Origin: Chloroflexia bacterium | Lineage (GTDB): Bacteria; Chloroflexota; Chloroflexia; Thermomicrobiales; UBA6265 | Length of the DNA stretch: 7,320 nt | NCBI GenBank assembly: GCA_013694885.1 | Contig: JACDBO010000476.1 | Coordinates: 1 to 7,320, forward strand | Direction: 5' to 3' | In this document: piece by piece, positions 1 to 6,268 of the stretch | Layout: each line of letters begins with the position of its first letter | Numbering within the stretch: the first letter of the stretch is position 1 | Program-made: the position numbers and the translations under genes | Notes under the pieces: generated by a model | Databases searched by the model: none | What the model was told of the DNA's origin: nothing | Seen by the model: only the letters and a program-made list of their open reading frames with translations

Positions 1-688
1 GCTTGAACCAGACGCCGCGGGGTCCATCGGTGACGACGATAGCCAGCGGGTCGGTATCGCTCAGCGCGGCGAAGACATCCTCCGGGCGGGTCGCGCCGAG
101 GACGCCGCGGGCGTCGTCCAGGCTGAGTTTCACCACGGTTGCCGCGCGCAGCACCGGATCGCACGCGGCGGCGGAGGTCGCTAGGTCGGGCCAGAGGCTC
201 GGGCGCAGGTTGAGGTCGAAGACGACCGGGACATTCGACTCCGCCGCAAGTGCCACCGCGCGCTCGATGGCCTCGCGCGACGGCGAGGCGGAGAGCGCGA
301 CGGACCCGACGACGATTGCGCCCACTCCGGCTATGCCCGCGCCCTCGACGTCAACCGGCGACAGCAGGCGGTCAGCGTGGCGCAGGAGGCGGAAATGGCC
401 GTCGCCCTTCGCGTCGGTCCAGGCCAAGGCCAGAGTCGTCTCGGCTTCCCTCGTGACGCGCAGGCTGGAGACATCGACCCCTTCACGCACGAGCGAGGCG
501 CGGAGGCGGACGCCGAATGGGTCGTCGCCGACGACACCGCAGAAGGCACTGGGGACACCGAGGCGGGCGAGGGCAACCGCGACATTGGCCGGCGCGCCAC
601 CCTCCCGGATGGCGCAGGTCTCGGCGGCGAGCAGATCGCGCCCCTCGGTGGCGATCAGATCGATCAGGCACTCGCCGATGGCGAGCAC
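1..688 (-). CDS. PfkB-family carbohydrate kinase, C-terminus cut by window edge
   Basis: The visible 229 residues are the N-terminal part of a ribokinase/PfkB-fold sugar kinase, which phosphorylates a small sugar or nucleoside with ATP in the cytosol. The start reads VLAIGECLIDLIA, the usual first strand. The PfkB signature GGAPANVAVALARLG lies at about residues 30-44, GVVGDDPFG follows at 51-59, and a FDLNLRPSLW segment (about 157-166) matches the D-x-N-x-R-x-x-x-W region of fructokinase-like members. VVKLSLDDARGVLG (about 185-198) and VVTDGPRGVWF (about 218-228) lead toward the ATP site. The catalytic G-A-G-D segment lies beyond base 1 and cannot be checked. I chose GTG at 688 because family members begin right at this strand; an in-frame TTG at 718 would abut the rel stop and add ten residues. 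Neither start has a strong ribosome binding site. The gene follows rel by 32 bases and is probably co-transcribed. The substrate cannot be told; fructokinase-like is the best guess. Confidence 0.9.
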   Translation of the reverse strand, partial: MLAIGECLIDLIATEGRDLLAAETCAIREGGAPANVAVALARLGVPSAFCGVVGDDPFGVRLRASLVREGVDVSSLRVTREAETTLALAWTDAKGDGHFRLLRHADRLLSPVDVEGAGIAGVGAIVVGSVALSASPSREAIERAVALAAESNVPVVFDLNLRPSLWPDLATSAAACDPVLRAATVVKLSLDDARGVLGATRPEDVFAALSDTDPLAIVVTDGPRGVWFK

Positions 689-720
689 CGGCCGTGATCG
701 GCTTGGCGTGGACTTCAAAC

Positions 721-3015
721 CTAGCTCGCCCAGGCTTCGGCGCGGCCACCGGGTATGTCGCGACGGACCTCATGAACGTCGCGCACGCTCTCCAGGCGGT
801 GCATGATGCGGCTGAGCTGGCTGACGCCTTCGACTTCGACCGTCAGCAGGAGCGTCACCGTCCGGTCATCGTGCGTTTGGGTGAGGACCGAGAGGATGTT
901 GACACGCTCGTCGGCGAGCAGCGTGCTGATGTCCTTGAGCAGCCCAACCCGGTCCCAGGCGAGGAGCCGGACCGCGACCGCGTGGGTCTCGTTTGCCGTC
1001 GCCCCCCAGGAGACGGGCACCAGCCGCTCCGGGTCGGGCAGGTTGAGGACATTCGGGCAGTCGTGCCGGTGGTAGACGACGCCGCGCCCGCGGGTGGTGT
1101 ACCCGACGATCGTGTCGCCCGGCACCGGCCGGCAGCAGTTGGCCGGGATCGTGAGCAAGTTGCCGGCGCCCATTACCTCGACCCGAGCCGGGGTAGTCGG
1201 CGACTTGAGACTCGTGGAGATCGCGAACATCTCGCGCGGGCTGTCGTCGAACTTGGTGGCGATCTGCTGCGCGGAGACTCCGCCATAGCCGACGGCGGCG
1301 AGAAAATCCTCGAGCTTGGTGTAGCGCGGGAACCGCTTCAGCACCTCTTCCGGTTTCATCTCCAGGCCGAGCCGGCGCAGCTCGCGGTCCAGCGTCTCCT
1401 TGCCCTGGGCGATGTTCTCCTCCCGCTCCTGGCGGCGGAACCACTGCCGGATTTTCTCCCGTGCCGAGGCGGTGGTCACGTAGCCGGCCCCGACCTGGAG
1501 CCAATCGCGGCGGGGTCCGTTGACGGTCTTGCTGGTCTTGACCTTAACGACTTGCCCGTTCTGCAGCTTGTAGTCGAGCGGCACCATCTGACCGTTGACG
1601 GTGGCGCCGATGCACTGGTGGCCGACCTGGGTGTGGATGCGATAGGCGAAGTCGACTGGAGTCGCGCCCGACGGGAGCTCGACGATGTCGCCGGCCGGGG
1701 TGAAGACGTAGACCATCTCCTGAAAGACATCGGATTTGAGCGACTCCACGAACTCTTCGGCGTCGGACACTTCGTCGCGCCAGTCCATCAGCTGGCGCAG
1801 CCAGGCGACCTTGGCTTCGATCCGCGCGTCGGACTTGCTGCCTTCCTTGTATCGCCAGTGGGCGGCGATACCGTACTCGGCGACCTGATGCATCTCGCGA
1901 GTGCGAATCTGGATCTCGACGGGGTGGGCGCCCGGTCCGATTACCGCCGTGTGCAGACTCTGGTACATGCTCTCTTTGGGCGTGGCGATGTAGTCGTCAA
2001 TCTCGCCGGGAACAGGGTGCCAGCGGTCGTGGGCGATGCCGAGCGCGCTGTAGCAGTCCTGGACCGTATCGACGAGGACGCGGATACCGACCACGTCGTA
2101 GATCTCGTCGAAGGCGCGCGCTTTGCGCCGCATCTTGCGGGAGATAGAGTAGATGTGTTTCTTGCGGCTGGACAGCTCCGCGTTGATGCCGGCCGCGGCG
2201 AGATCCGCGCCGAGCGCCGCTTTGACCTGCTCGACGTAGACGGCGCTGTCGGCGCCGCGCCGCTCCAGTTCCCCGGCGATCCGCGCGAAGTCCTCGGGGT
2301 AGAGAAAGCGAAAGGCCAAGTCCTCGAGTTCGGACTTGACCTGCCAGATGCCCAATCGGTTGGCGAGCGGTGCGTAGATCTCCATTGTCTGCTGGGCGAT
2401 GCGGACTTGTTTCTCGCGCGGCAGGGCGTCGAGCGTGCGCATATTGTGCAGGCGGTCGGCGAGTTTGATAAGGACGACGCCGATGTCGTCGACCATCGCC
2501 AGGAACATCTTGCGGAGACTCTCCTCCTGCTGTTCCTTTTCGCGAGCCGCCAGTTCCTTGGTATCGCCGGTCCACGGGATATTGCCCAGCTTGGTGACGC
2601 CATCGACCAGGTTGGCGACGCGTGGTCCGAAATCTCGACCGATCTCGTCGATGGCGACGCCGCAATCCTCGATCACATCGTGGAGCAAGCCACCGGCCAG
2701 CGTCTCCGCATCGAGCTGCATCCGGGCCAACGTGGTGGTGACCGCAATCGGATGAACGATGTAGGGTTCGCCGGACTTGCGCTGGCACCCCTGGTGCGCA
2801 TCGTAGGCTTTGGTGAAGGCGCGACAGACCAGATCGACATCGCCGGCGAGGGCGTCCGCGGCGACGGCCTCATCCAACTGATTGAGCGCGATGGCGACAT
2901 CGGGTTCGAGCCGCTCCGCCCACGCCGCGACCGCTCCATTGCTGGAGGCATCGGCGGTTGGAATAGCAAGCAACTCCCGCAGCGTCGGACGCCGGGGAAG
3001 ATCGGTGGTCGTCAT
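721..3015 (-). CDS. rel: RelA/SpoT-family (p)ppGpp synthetase/hydrolase
   Basis: This long-form Rel makes (p)ppGpp from GTP/GDP and ATP and should also hydrolyse it, setting the stringent response on the ribosome. Numbered from ATG 3015 (764 aa), the order is HD hydrolase, synthetase, TGS, zinc-binding and ACT domains, the full-length layout. Hydrolase residues are all present: R79 and H88 (RKSGEPYIVHP), H112-D113 with E116-D117 (LLHDVIED), D187 and N191 (KLADRLHN). Synthetase residues include D307 (EIYDVVGIRV), Y351 (MYQSLHT) and E367 (EIQIRT). TGS spans about 433-494 (MVYVFTPAGDIVELPSG). The zinc site is C627-C628 with H649/H651 and C653. ACT covers about 680-756. The oddity is E338-I-D-D341 where bifunctional enzymes have R-x-K-D. 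An in-frame GTG at 3057 would add 14 residues; I prefer the ATG because the extra residues look unconserved, but neither start has a clear ribosome binding site. PfkB kinase follows closely downstream. Confidence 0.96.
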   Translation of the reverse strand: MTTTDLPRRPTLRELLAIPTADASSNGAVAAWAERLEPDVAIALNQLDEAVAADALAGDVDLVCRAFTKAYDAHQGCQRKSGEPYIVHPIAVTTTLARMQLDAETLAGGLLHDVIEDCGVAIDEIGRDFGPRVANLVDGVTKLGNIPWTGDTKELAAREKEQQEESLRKMFLAMVDDIGVVLIKLADRLHNMRTLDALPREKQVRIAQQTMEIYAPLANRLGIWQVKSELEDLAFRFLYPEDFARIAGELERRGADSAVYVEQVKAALGADLAAAGINAELSSRKKHIYSISRKMRRKARAFDEIYDVVGIRVLVDTVQDCYSALGIAHDRWHPVPGEIDDYIATPKESMYQSLHTAVIGPGAHPVEIQIRTREMHQVAEYGIAAHWRYKEGSKSDARIEAKVAWLRQLMDWRDEVSDAEEFVESLKSDVFQEMVYVFTPAGDIVELPSGATPVDFAYRIHTQVGHQCIGATVNGQMVPLDYKLQNGQVVKVKTSKTVNGPRRDWLQVGAGYVTTASAREKIRQWFRRQEREENIAQGKETLDRELRRLGLEMKPEEVLKRFPRYTKLEDFLAAVGYGGVSAQQIATKFDDSPREMFAISTSLKSPTTPARVEVMGAGNLLTIPANCCRPVPGDTIVGYTTRGRGVVYHRHDCPNVLNLPDPERLVPVSWGATANETHAVAVRLLAWDRVGLLKDISTLLADERVNILSVLTQTHDDRTVTLLLTVEVEGVSQLSRIMHRLESVRDVHEVRRDIPGGRAEAWAS

Positions 3016-3102
3016 CGGAGGCGTTGCCCCGGTACTCTTTGCCTGACGTGGTCTCACTTGTTACGGACGGGCGAAGGTCCGCTCCACGGGCGAACCTTAT
3101 GA

Positions 3103-3132
3103 AGTGTAGACAGGCTCAAAGGAGCTAGTCAA
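3103..3132 (-). promoter_or_regulatory. Candidate sigma-70-type promoter for rel
   Basis: Read on the minus strand, TTGACT (3132-3127, five of six to the -35 consensus) is followed after 18 bases by TACACT (3108-3103, four of six to TATAAT). Transcription would start near 3096, giving a leader of about 80 bases before the rel ATG at 3015 and still including the alternative GTG at 3057. This is a sequence match only; no other pair of similar quality was found in this divergent spacer. Confidence 0.5.
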
Positions 3133-3369
3133 TGCTCCGGCGAGCATGGGATTCCCCCGCTCCGTCGGCGGCGACGGTCGGCAAAGGCGGCACTGCCTCT
3201 GTAGACATATTATAACGAGTGCGTCCAGCCCGCCGTGCCGAACACCAGCCCCCACGGTCAATCTTCCTTCGTCGGCATGACCGATAGGCGGCTCCGGCGC
3301 ATGGTAGGATGTCGATTCGGTGCGCCGCTATCGTCATGCCTCGAACGTTGTAAGGAGTTACGTACTCTC
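3133..3369. other. Divergent spacer between rel and moeA, no gene seen
   Basis: This stretch separates the minus-strand rel unit from plus-strand moeA. It should hold the moeA promoter, but I could not find a convincing -35/-10 pair on the plus strand. It contains a short AT-rich patch, ACATATTATAAC at 3205-3216, which reads as a perfect TATAAT on the minus strand (3214-3209) but has no matching -35. A 27-codon minus-strand frame starting at 3208 has no family resemblance. The only clear signal near its right end is the AAGGAG ribosome binding site of moeA at 3352-3357. Confidence 0.5.
3352..3357 (+). promoter_or_regulatory. Ribosome binding site deciding the moeA start
   Basis: AAGGAG lies 12 bases upstream of GTG 3370. 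The spacing is long but no start codon in the moeA frame lies nearer, so it supports GTG 3370 over the far-upstream in-frame GTG at 3235. Confidence 0.6.
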
Positions 3370-4641
3370 GTGCCGGATCAGATGCCGTCACAACCGACCA
3401 TCGACCTGCAGGAGCTGGACCGGATGCGGCCGCCCGACGAAGCACGGGCGATCGTGCTCGACCATGTTCGCTGCCTCCCCGAGGAGTCTGTCCCGCTCGC
3501 GGACGCCTCATGGCGGGTACTGGCGCGCGATCTCGTCGCGCCCGAAGACCACCCACCCTTCCCCGCGTCGACGATGGACGGTTACGCGGTCGTGGCTGCC
3601 GACGGATCGCCGTGGCGTGAGGTCCTCGGCGAACAGATGGCCGGCGCCCTTCTCGACGTCGAGGTGACGGAGGGGACGGCGGTGCGGATCATGACCGGCG
3701 CGCCGATGCCACCAGGAGCCGACGCCGTCGTGCGCGTCGAAGCGACGGAACCGACCGAGGGCCACGTCATCATCCACCAGGAGGAGGTCGGGGCCGGCGA
3801 CAACATCCGGTCCATCGGTTCGGATGTGCGACGGGGAGACCGCATCCTGGCGGCCGGCGCCGTGCTCGGTCCCGCCGAGATCGGCCTCGTCGCCGGCATG
3901 GGCATCAACCCGGTCGTCGTGCGGCGCCGTCCGCGCGTCAGCGTGATCTCGACCGGCGACGAGCTAGTCGAGCCCGGCGACGCGGTGGGACCGGGCCAGA
4001 TCCGCGACTCGAACCGCTTCAGTCTCGTCACCGCGCTCCGTGCCGAGGGGGCGGAGATCACCTATGCCGGCAAGGCGCCGGACGAACGCGCGGCCCTCGA
4101 AGCGCTGTTCGCCGAGCGGATCGCCAGCGACGACGTGGTGATCACCAGCGGCGGCGTCTCGATGGGCGACCTCGACCTCGTCAAGGCCGTCCTCTTCGAT
4201 GCCCCGGACGTTACGGTCCACTTCCGCCGGCTCTATATGAAACCCGGCAAGCCGCTCAACTTCGCCACGGCTGGAGGTGCCGGCTCGGCCCTCATCTTCG
4301 GCCTGCCCGGCAACCCGGTCTCCTCGCTCGTCACGTTCGAGCTGCTGATCCGGACCGCCTTGCGGGCGATGGCCGGGATGCCCGCGATTGAGCGGCCACG
4401 GGTACCGGTGACGCTGTCCCACGAGGTCGCGCCGACCGACCGCATCGAGTTTCAGCGGGCAATCGTCGCCGTCGCGCCGGAGGGCCACCTCGTCGCCCGG
4501 GCGACCGGCGCCCAGGCCTCCTCACGGTTGCAATCGTTTCTGGGCGCCAACGCCCTGCTCGTCATCCCTCCGCGCGAGTTCCCCTACCCGGCGGGCGAGC
4601 GCGTCGATGCGATCCTGCTCTCGGCGCCGGTCCAGGCGTAA
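3370..4641 (+). CDS. moeA: Molybdopterin molybdenumtransferase MoeA
   Basis: MoeA inserts molybdate into adenylylated molybdopterin, the last common step of molybdenum cofactor synthesis in the cytosol. From GTG 3370 the protein is 423 aa, normal for the family. Conserved blocks appear in order: PPFPASTMDGYAV (about 62-74), VRIMTGAPMPPGADAVV (105-121), DNIRSIGSDVRRGD (144-157), VSVISTGDELV (190-200), IRDSN (211-215), ITSGGVSMGDLDLVK (258-272), YMKPGKPLNFA (289-299) and FGLPGNPVSS (310-319). The central TSGGVSMGD block belongs to the MoCF/MPT-binding domain, and a MoeA C-terminal domain follows from about 345. The frame stays open upstream to 3235, but AAGGAG at 3352-3357, 12 bases before GTG 3370, and the fit to family length favour this start; ATG 3382 is the alternative. 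The gene lies in the same direction as a MoaD-MoaE fusion 0.5 kb downstream, forming a partial Moco cluster. Confidence 0.96.
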   Translation: MPDQMPSQPTIDLQELDRMRPPDEARAIVLDHVRCLPEESVPLADASWRVLARDLVAPEDHPPFPASTMDGYAVVAADGSPWREVLGEQMAGALLDVEVTEGTAVRIMTGAPMPPGADAVVRVEATEPTEGHVIIHQEEVGAGDNIRSIGSDVRRGDRILAAGAVLGPAEIGLVAGMGINPVVVRRRPRVSVISTGDELVEPGDAVGPGQIRDSNRFSLVTALRAEGAEITYAGKAPDERAALEALFAERIASDDVVITSGGVSMGDLDLVKAVLFDAPDVTVHFRRLYMKPGKPLNFATAGGAGSALIFGLPGNPVSSLVTFELLIRTALRAMAGMPAIERPRVPVTLSHEVAPTDRIEFQRAIVAVAPEGHLVARATGAQASSRLQSFLGANALLVIPPREFPYPAGERVDAILLSAPVQA

Positions 4642-4660
4642 CGACGGCCAAGGTTTCTAC

Positions 4661-4676
4661 TGGCACGCGCCCTGCA
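4661..4676 (+). promoter_or_regulatory. Sigma-54-type -24/-12 promoter candidate
   Basis: TGGCACGCGCCCTGCA matches the RpoN consensus TGGCACG-N4-TTGCW at every defined base but one (C for the first T of TTGC), with the exact GG-to-GC spacing and a pyrimidine in front. Transcription would start near 4687, about 60 bases before ATG 4749. It lies 20 bases past the moeA stop. The match is direct; that it is used is inference, since it requires an rpoN gene and an enhancer-binding activator, neither visible here. Confidence 0.5.
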
Positions 4677-4698
4677 ACAGTAGTCATGTTGATTGCCA

Positions 4699-4724
4699 CG
4701 CCGCTGTTTACGGCGGAGGTTTTT
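4699..4724 (+). other. Short stem-loop with T tract in the leader of the small gene
   Basis: CGCCG (4699-4703) and CGGCG (4711-4715) form a 5-bp GC stem with a 7-base loop, followed after GAGG by five Ts (4720-4724). It could be a weak moeA terminator or an attenuator inside the leader of the 76-aa gene, because it lies between the sigma-54-like element and the start codon. The stem is short and the T tract is offset, so the call is tentative. Confidence 0.3.
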
Positions 4725-4748
4725 GTTTGCATTGAAGGAGACAATCAC

Positions 4749-4979
4749 ATGAGTGACGGTACACAGCAATTCAGCGTCAGCGATATCGAATACAACCTGA
4801 TCACGACCTTGAGCAATTTGCTCCAGAGCGAGGAAGTGCTCGTCAAATACGCCGAGGACGCCGACCGCGCCGGCGATTCGGACTGCGCAACTTTGTTCCG
4901 CTCGCTGCGAGAGAACAACAAACTCAGTGCCCAGGAGTTTCGCCGGGCGCTCGACCGCCATATGCACGAGGGCAAGTAG
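4749..4979 (+). CDS. Small helical protein of unknown function (76 aa)
   Basis: I do not assign a function. The protein is 76 aa, acidic in its first half, without signal peptide or membrane segment. After a short polar head (MSDGTQQFSVS) it reads as two amphipathic helices: about 12-39 (DIEYNLITTLSNLLQSEEVL to AEDA) and about 43-73 (DSDCATLFRSLRENNKLSAQ onward). This pattern resembles the small ferritin-like helical-hairpin proteins with a Y-x-L-I-x-x-L-x-x-x-L-Q-x-x-E start and a later LFR-x-L-x-x-x-N block, seen as hypotheticals in several phyla; that likeness is from memory. It has one cysteine (C46) and no metal-binding motif I can defend. The start is firm: GAAGGAG at 4734-4740 sits eight bases before ATG 4749. 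The in-frame ATG at 4686 lacks such a site and would lie before the predicted transcript start. It sits between moeA and moaDE with its own promoter candidate and a strong hairpin after it, so it may be expressed alone. Confidence 0.85.
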   Translation: MSDGTQQFSVSDIEYNLITTLSNLLQSEEVLVKYAEDADRAGDSDCATLFRSLRENNKLSAQEFRRALDRHMHEGK

Positions 4980-5000
4980 CGGACCTTCACTGATTATCGG

Positions 5001-5043
5001 GAGCAACGGCCGGACGCGCCAGTCGGCACCCCGGCCGTTGCTC
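5001..5043 (+). terminator. Perfect 13-bp inverted repeat, likely terminator of the small gene
   Basis: GAGCAACGGCCGG (5001-5013) is perfectly matched by CCGGCCGTTGCTC (5031-5043), with a 17-base loop that holds a further GCC/GGC pairing. It begins 21 bases after the stop of the 76-aa gene. No T run follows, so it is either a terminator without the usual tail, an RNA-stabilising 3' structure, or an operator for moaDE. A weak TTGCTC (5038-5043), 17 bases, GATACT (5061-5066) promoter pair for moaDE overlaps its right arm. Confidence 0.6.
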
Positions 5044-5126
5044 ATGTCTGGTGTCGGACCGATACTTGAGTCAGTCATCCTCCCGTCTGACGTGCCCGAG
5101 TTCCCTTTTCAGCGCGGACCAAGCCT

Positions 5127-5852
5127 ATGATTATGGTCGATTTTCGCTATTTCGCCATCATGCGTGAAATGCTCGGCCGGGCCGAGGAGCGGCGCGAGTT
5201 GCCGCCGGGCACCACAGCCGGCGAGGCGTTCGCCCTCGTGGCCGAGGAGCAACCGCGACTCGCGGGAATGCGGCGCTCGGTGATGCTGATGGTCAATCAG
5301 GAGTACGTCCGGCCCGACCATGTACTGGAGGATGGCAACGAACTCGCCTTCATCCCGCCCGTCAGCGGCGGTGATCTCGGCCTTGCCGACCTCTTTCGCA
5401 TCACCGATGAAGAGATCGACCCCCGCGAGGTCGAACGGATGGTCGCCGGCCCGGATGTGGGGGCGGTCGTCACCTTCACCGGCACGGTCCGCGACAATGC
5501 TCGTGGGCAAGATGTGGTGGCGCTCGACTACGAGGCCTATCCACCGGCCGCCGAAAAGATGCTCGCCCGCATTGGCGCCGAGATCGCCGACCGCTGGCCC
5601 TCCGCCCGCGTCTCGATCACCCACCGCACCGGTCGCCTGGAACCCAGCGAAGTCAGCGTCGTGATCGCCGTCGCCTCGCCGCACCGCGACGCCGCCTTCG
5701 CCGCCGCCGCCTACGCCATCGAGCGGATCAAGGAGATCGTCCCCATCTGGAAGAAAGAGTTCTACCGCGACGGCGCCGTCTGGGTCGGCAGCGAAGCCGA
5801 CTACCAGCGCGAAACGGGCCGCATCCCAACCGACCGCTCGCACGGCACGTAG
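5127..5852 (+). CDS. moaDE: Molybdopterin synthase, MoaD-MoaE fusion
   Basis: The 241-aa chain joins the sulfur-carrier small subunit (MoaD) to the catalytic large subunit (MoaE) of molybdopterin synthase, which adds two sulfurs to cPMP to give molybdopterin. Residues 1-82 are MoaD, a ubiquitin-like fold starting VDFRYFAIMREMLG and ending LAFIPPVSGG. The diglycine (G81-G82) normally must be a free C-terminus to be thiocarboxylated, but here it runs straight on into DLGLADLFRITDEEID. MoaE follows from about 88: VVTFTGTVRDN with R122, the ASPHRDAAF block (H186, R187), and ERIKEIVPIWKKE with K202 and K209/K210, matching the active-site lysines, then DGAVWV. Mycobacterial MoaX has this architecture and is processed at the diglycine; the same is likely here but is inference. 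ATG 5127 has only a weak GCGGA eight bases ahead, and ATG 5133 is an alternative. The Moco partner moeA lies upstream on the same strand. Confidence 0.94.
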   Translation: MIMVDFRYFAIMREMLGRAEERRELPPGTTAGEAFALVAEEQPRLAGMRRSVMLMVNQEYVRPDHVLEDGNELAFIPPVSGGDLGLADLFRITDEEIDPREVERMVAGPDVGAVVTFTGTVRDNARGQDVVALDYEAYPPAAEKMLARIGAEIADRWPSARVSITHRTGRLEPSEVSVVIAVASPHRDAAFAAAAYAIERIKEIVPIWKKEFYRDGAVWVGSEADYQRETGRIPTDRSHGT

Positions 5853-5854
5853 CA

Positions 5855-6007
5855 TCCGCGCGCAAAGCCGCCACGATATCTGAACACGCTTCGAACTTTT
5901 CACGTGGAGCTGGCCGCATCGTCGAGCAAGGCGCGCACAAGGCGCTGATGTACCGCAACCACCCGTATGCCAGGATGTTCGCCGCGCAGGTGGATTGGTA
6001 TCGGTGA
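5855..6007 (+). pseudogene. Remnant of an ABC-transporter ATP-binding protein (C-terminal tail)
   Basis: About 50 codons in one open frame, directly after moaDE, end at TGA 6005-6007. The last 31 residues begin GRIVEQGAHKALMYRN and continue through YARMF to the stop. This is the classic end of an exporter-type ABC ATPase, the piece after the H-loop reading G-R-I-V-E-x-G-x-H-x-x-L-M and then YARMF. The preceding residues (ATISEH and FSRGAG) loosely recall the I-S-H-R-F-S-T-V-R-x-A-D segment but are shortened and changed. No Walker A, signature or Walker B motif can fit, since moaDE ends at 5852. There is no start codon with a ribosome binding site. I read it as a truncated gene whose 5' part was deleted. 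Chance similarity is the alternative, made less likely by the hairpin that follows the stop at once. Confidence 0.65.
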
Positions 6008-6008
6008 G

Positions 6009-6030
6009 GCGGCTGGTTCTTTCCAGCCGC
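6009..6030 (+). terminator. Hairpin terminator left from the ABC gene
   Basis: GCGGCTGG (6009-6016) and CCAGCCGC (6023-6030) form a perfect 8-bp GC-rich stem with loop TTCTTT, starting one base after the TGA of the ABC remnant. A clear T run does not follow. Its place right behind the stop suggests it is the original terminator of the lost gene. Confidence 0.6.
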
Positions 6031-6268
6031 GTTCGTCATCGACTGACAGGCGTTGAACGGCCGTGGCGGAGTCGAAACATGTCGGTCGGTTCGCGGGCGA
6101 CCACACCGGGTCACCCTTCCAGGCGTCACCCATCCGCAACACCGTCGCTGACTTTTCAGGTAGACCATAGACGATAACGCCCCAAACGCCAGCGGGTTGG
6201 AGCGGTCCCATATGGTTGCCCGCGAACCCGCAATCCCGCCGCGAAAGTGCCTTTAGTTGGAGTCTGCC
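6031..6268. other. Non-coding stretch before the SIS gene
   Basis: I see no gene on either strand. Frames that are open here show no family resemblance and have no ribosome binding sites. A tRNA-like GGTTCG near 6090 does not build a proper T arm. The only supported signal is GGAG at 6259-6262, the ribosome binding site of the next gene. A promoter for that gene should lie here, but I cannot point to a convincing one. Confidence 0.5.

Noticed and set aside
517..3102. Very long open frame (861 codons) on the plus strand across rel and the kinase
   Set aside because: It is antisense to two genes with clear family motifs, has no domain of its own and no ribosome binding site; high GC keeps the opposite frame open.
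3125..3208. 27-codon minus-strand frame right after a perfect TATAAT, as a possible leader peptide for rel
   Set aside because: The ATG touches the -10 box, too near for it to be in the transcript, there is no -35, and the peptide shows no attenuation-type codon run.
3202..3216. TAGACATATTATAAC as a moeA promoter
   Set aside because: The -35-like and -10-like parts are adjacent rather than about 17 bases apart, and no -35 fits the TATTAT or TATAAC boxes on the plus strand.
3235..3369. Upstream extension of moeA by 45 codons from GTG 3235
   Set aside because: No ribosome binding site, no similarity to the family N-terminus, and it would make the protein longer than usual; AAGGAG at 3352 points to GTG 3370.
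6085..6110. GGTTCG within GTCGGTTCGCGGGCGAC as a tRNA T arm
   Set aside because: The loop does not fit the TTCRANY pattern, the stem has a mismatch next to the loop, and no acceptor or anticodon stem can be built around it.
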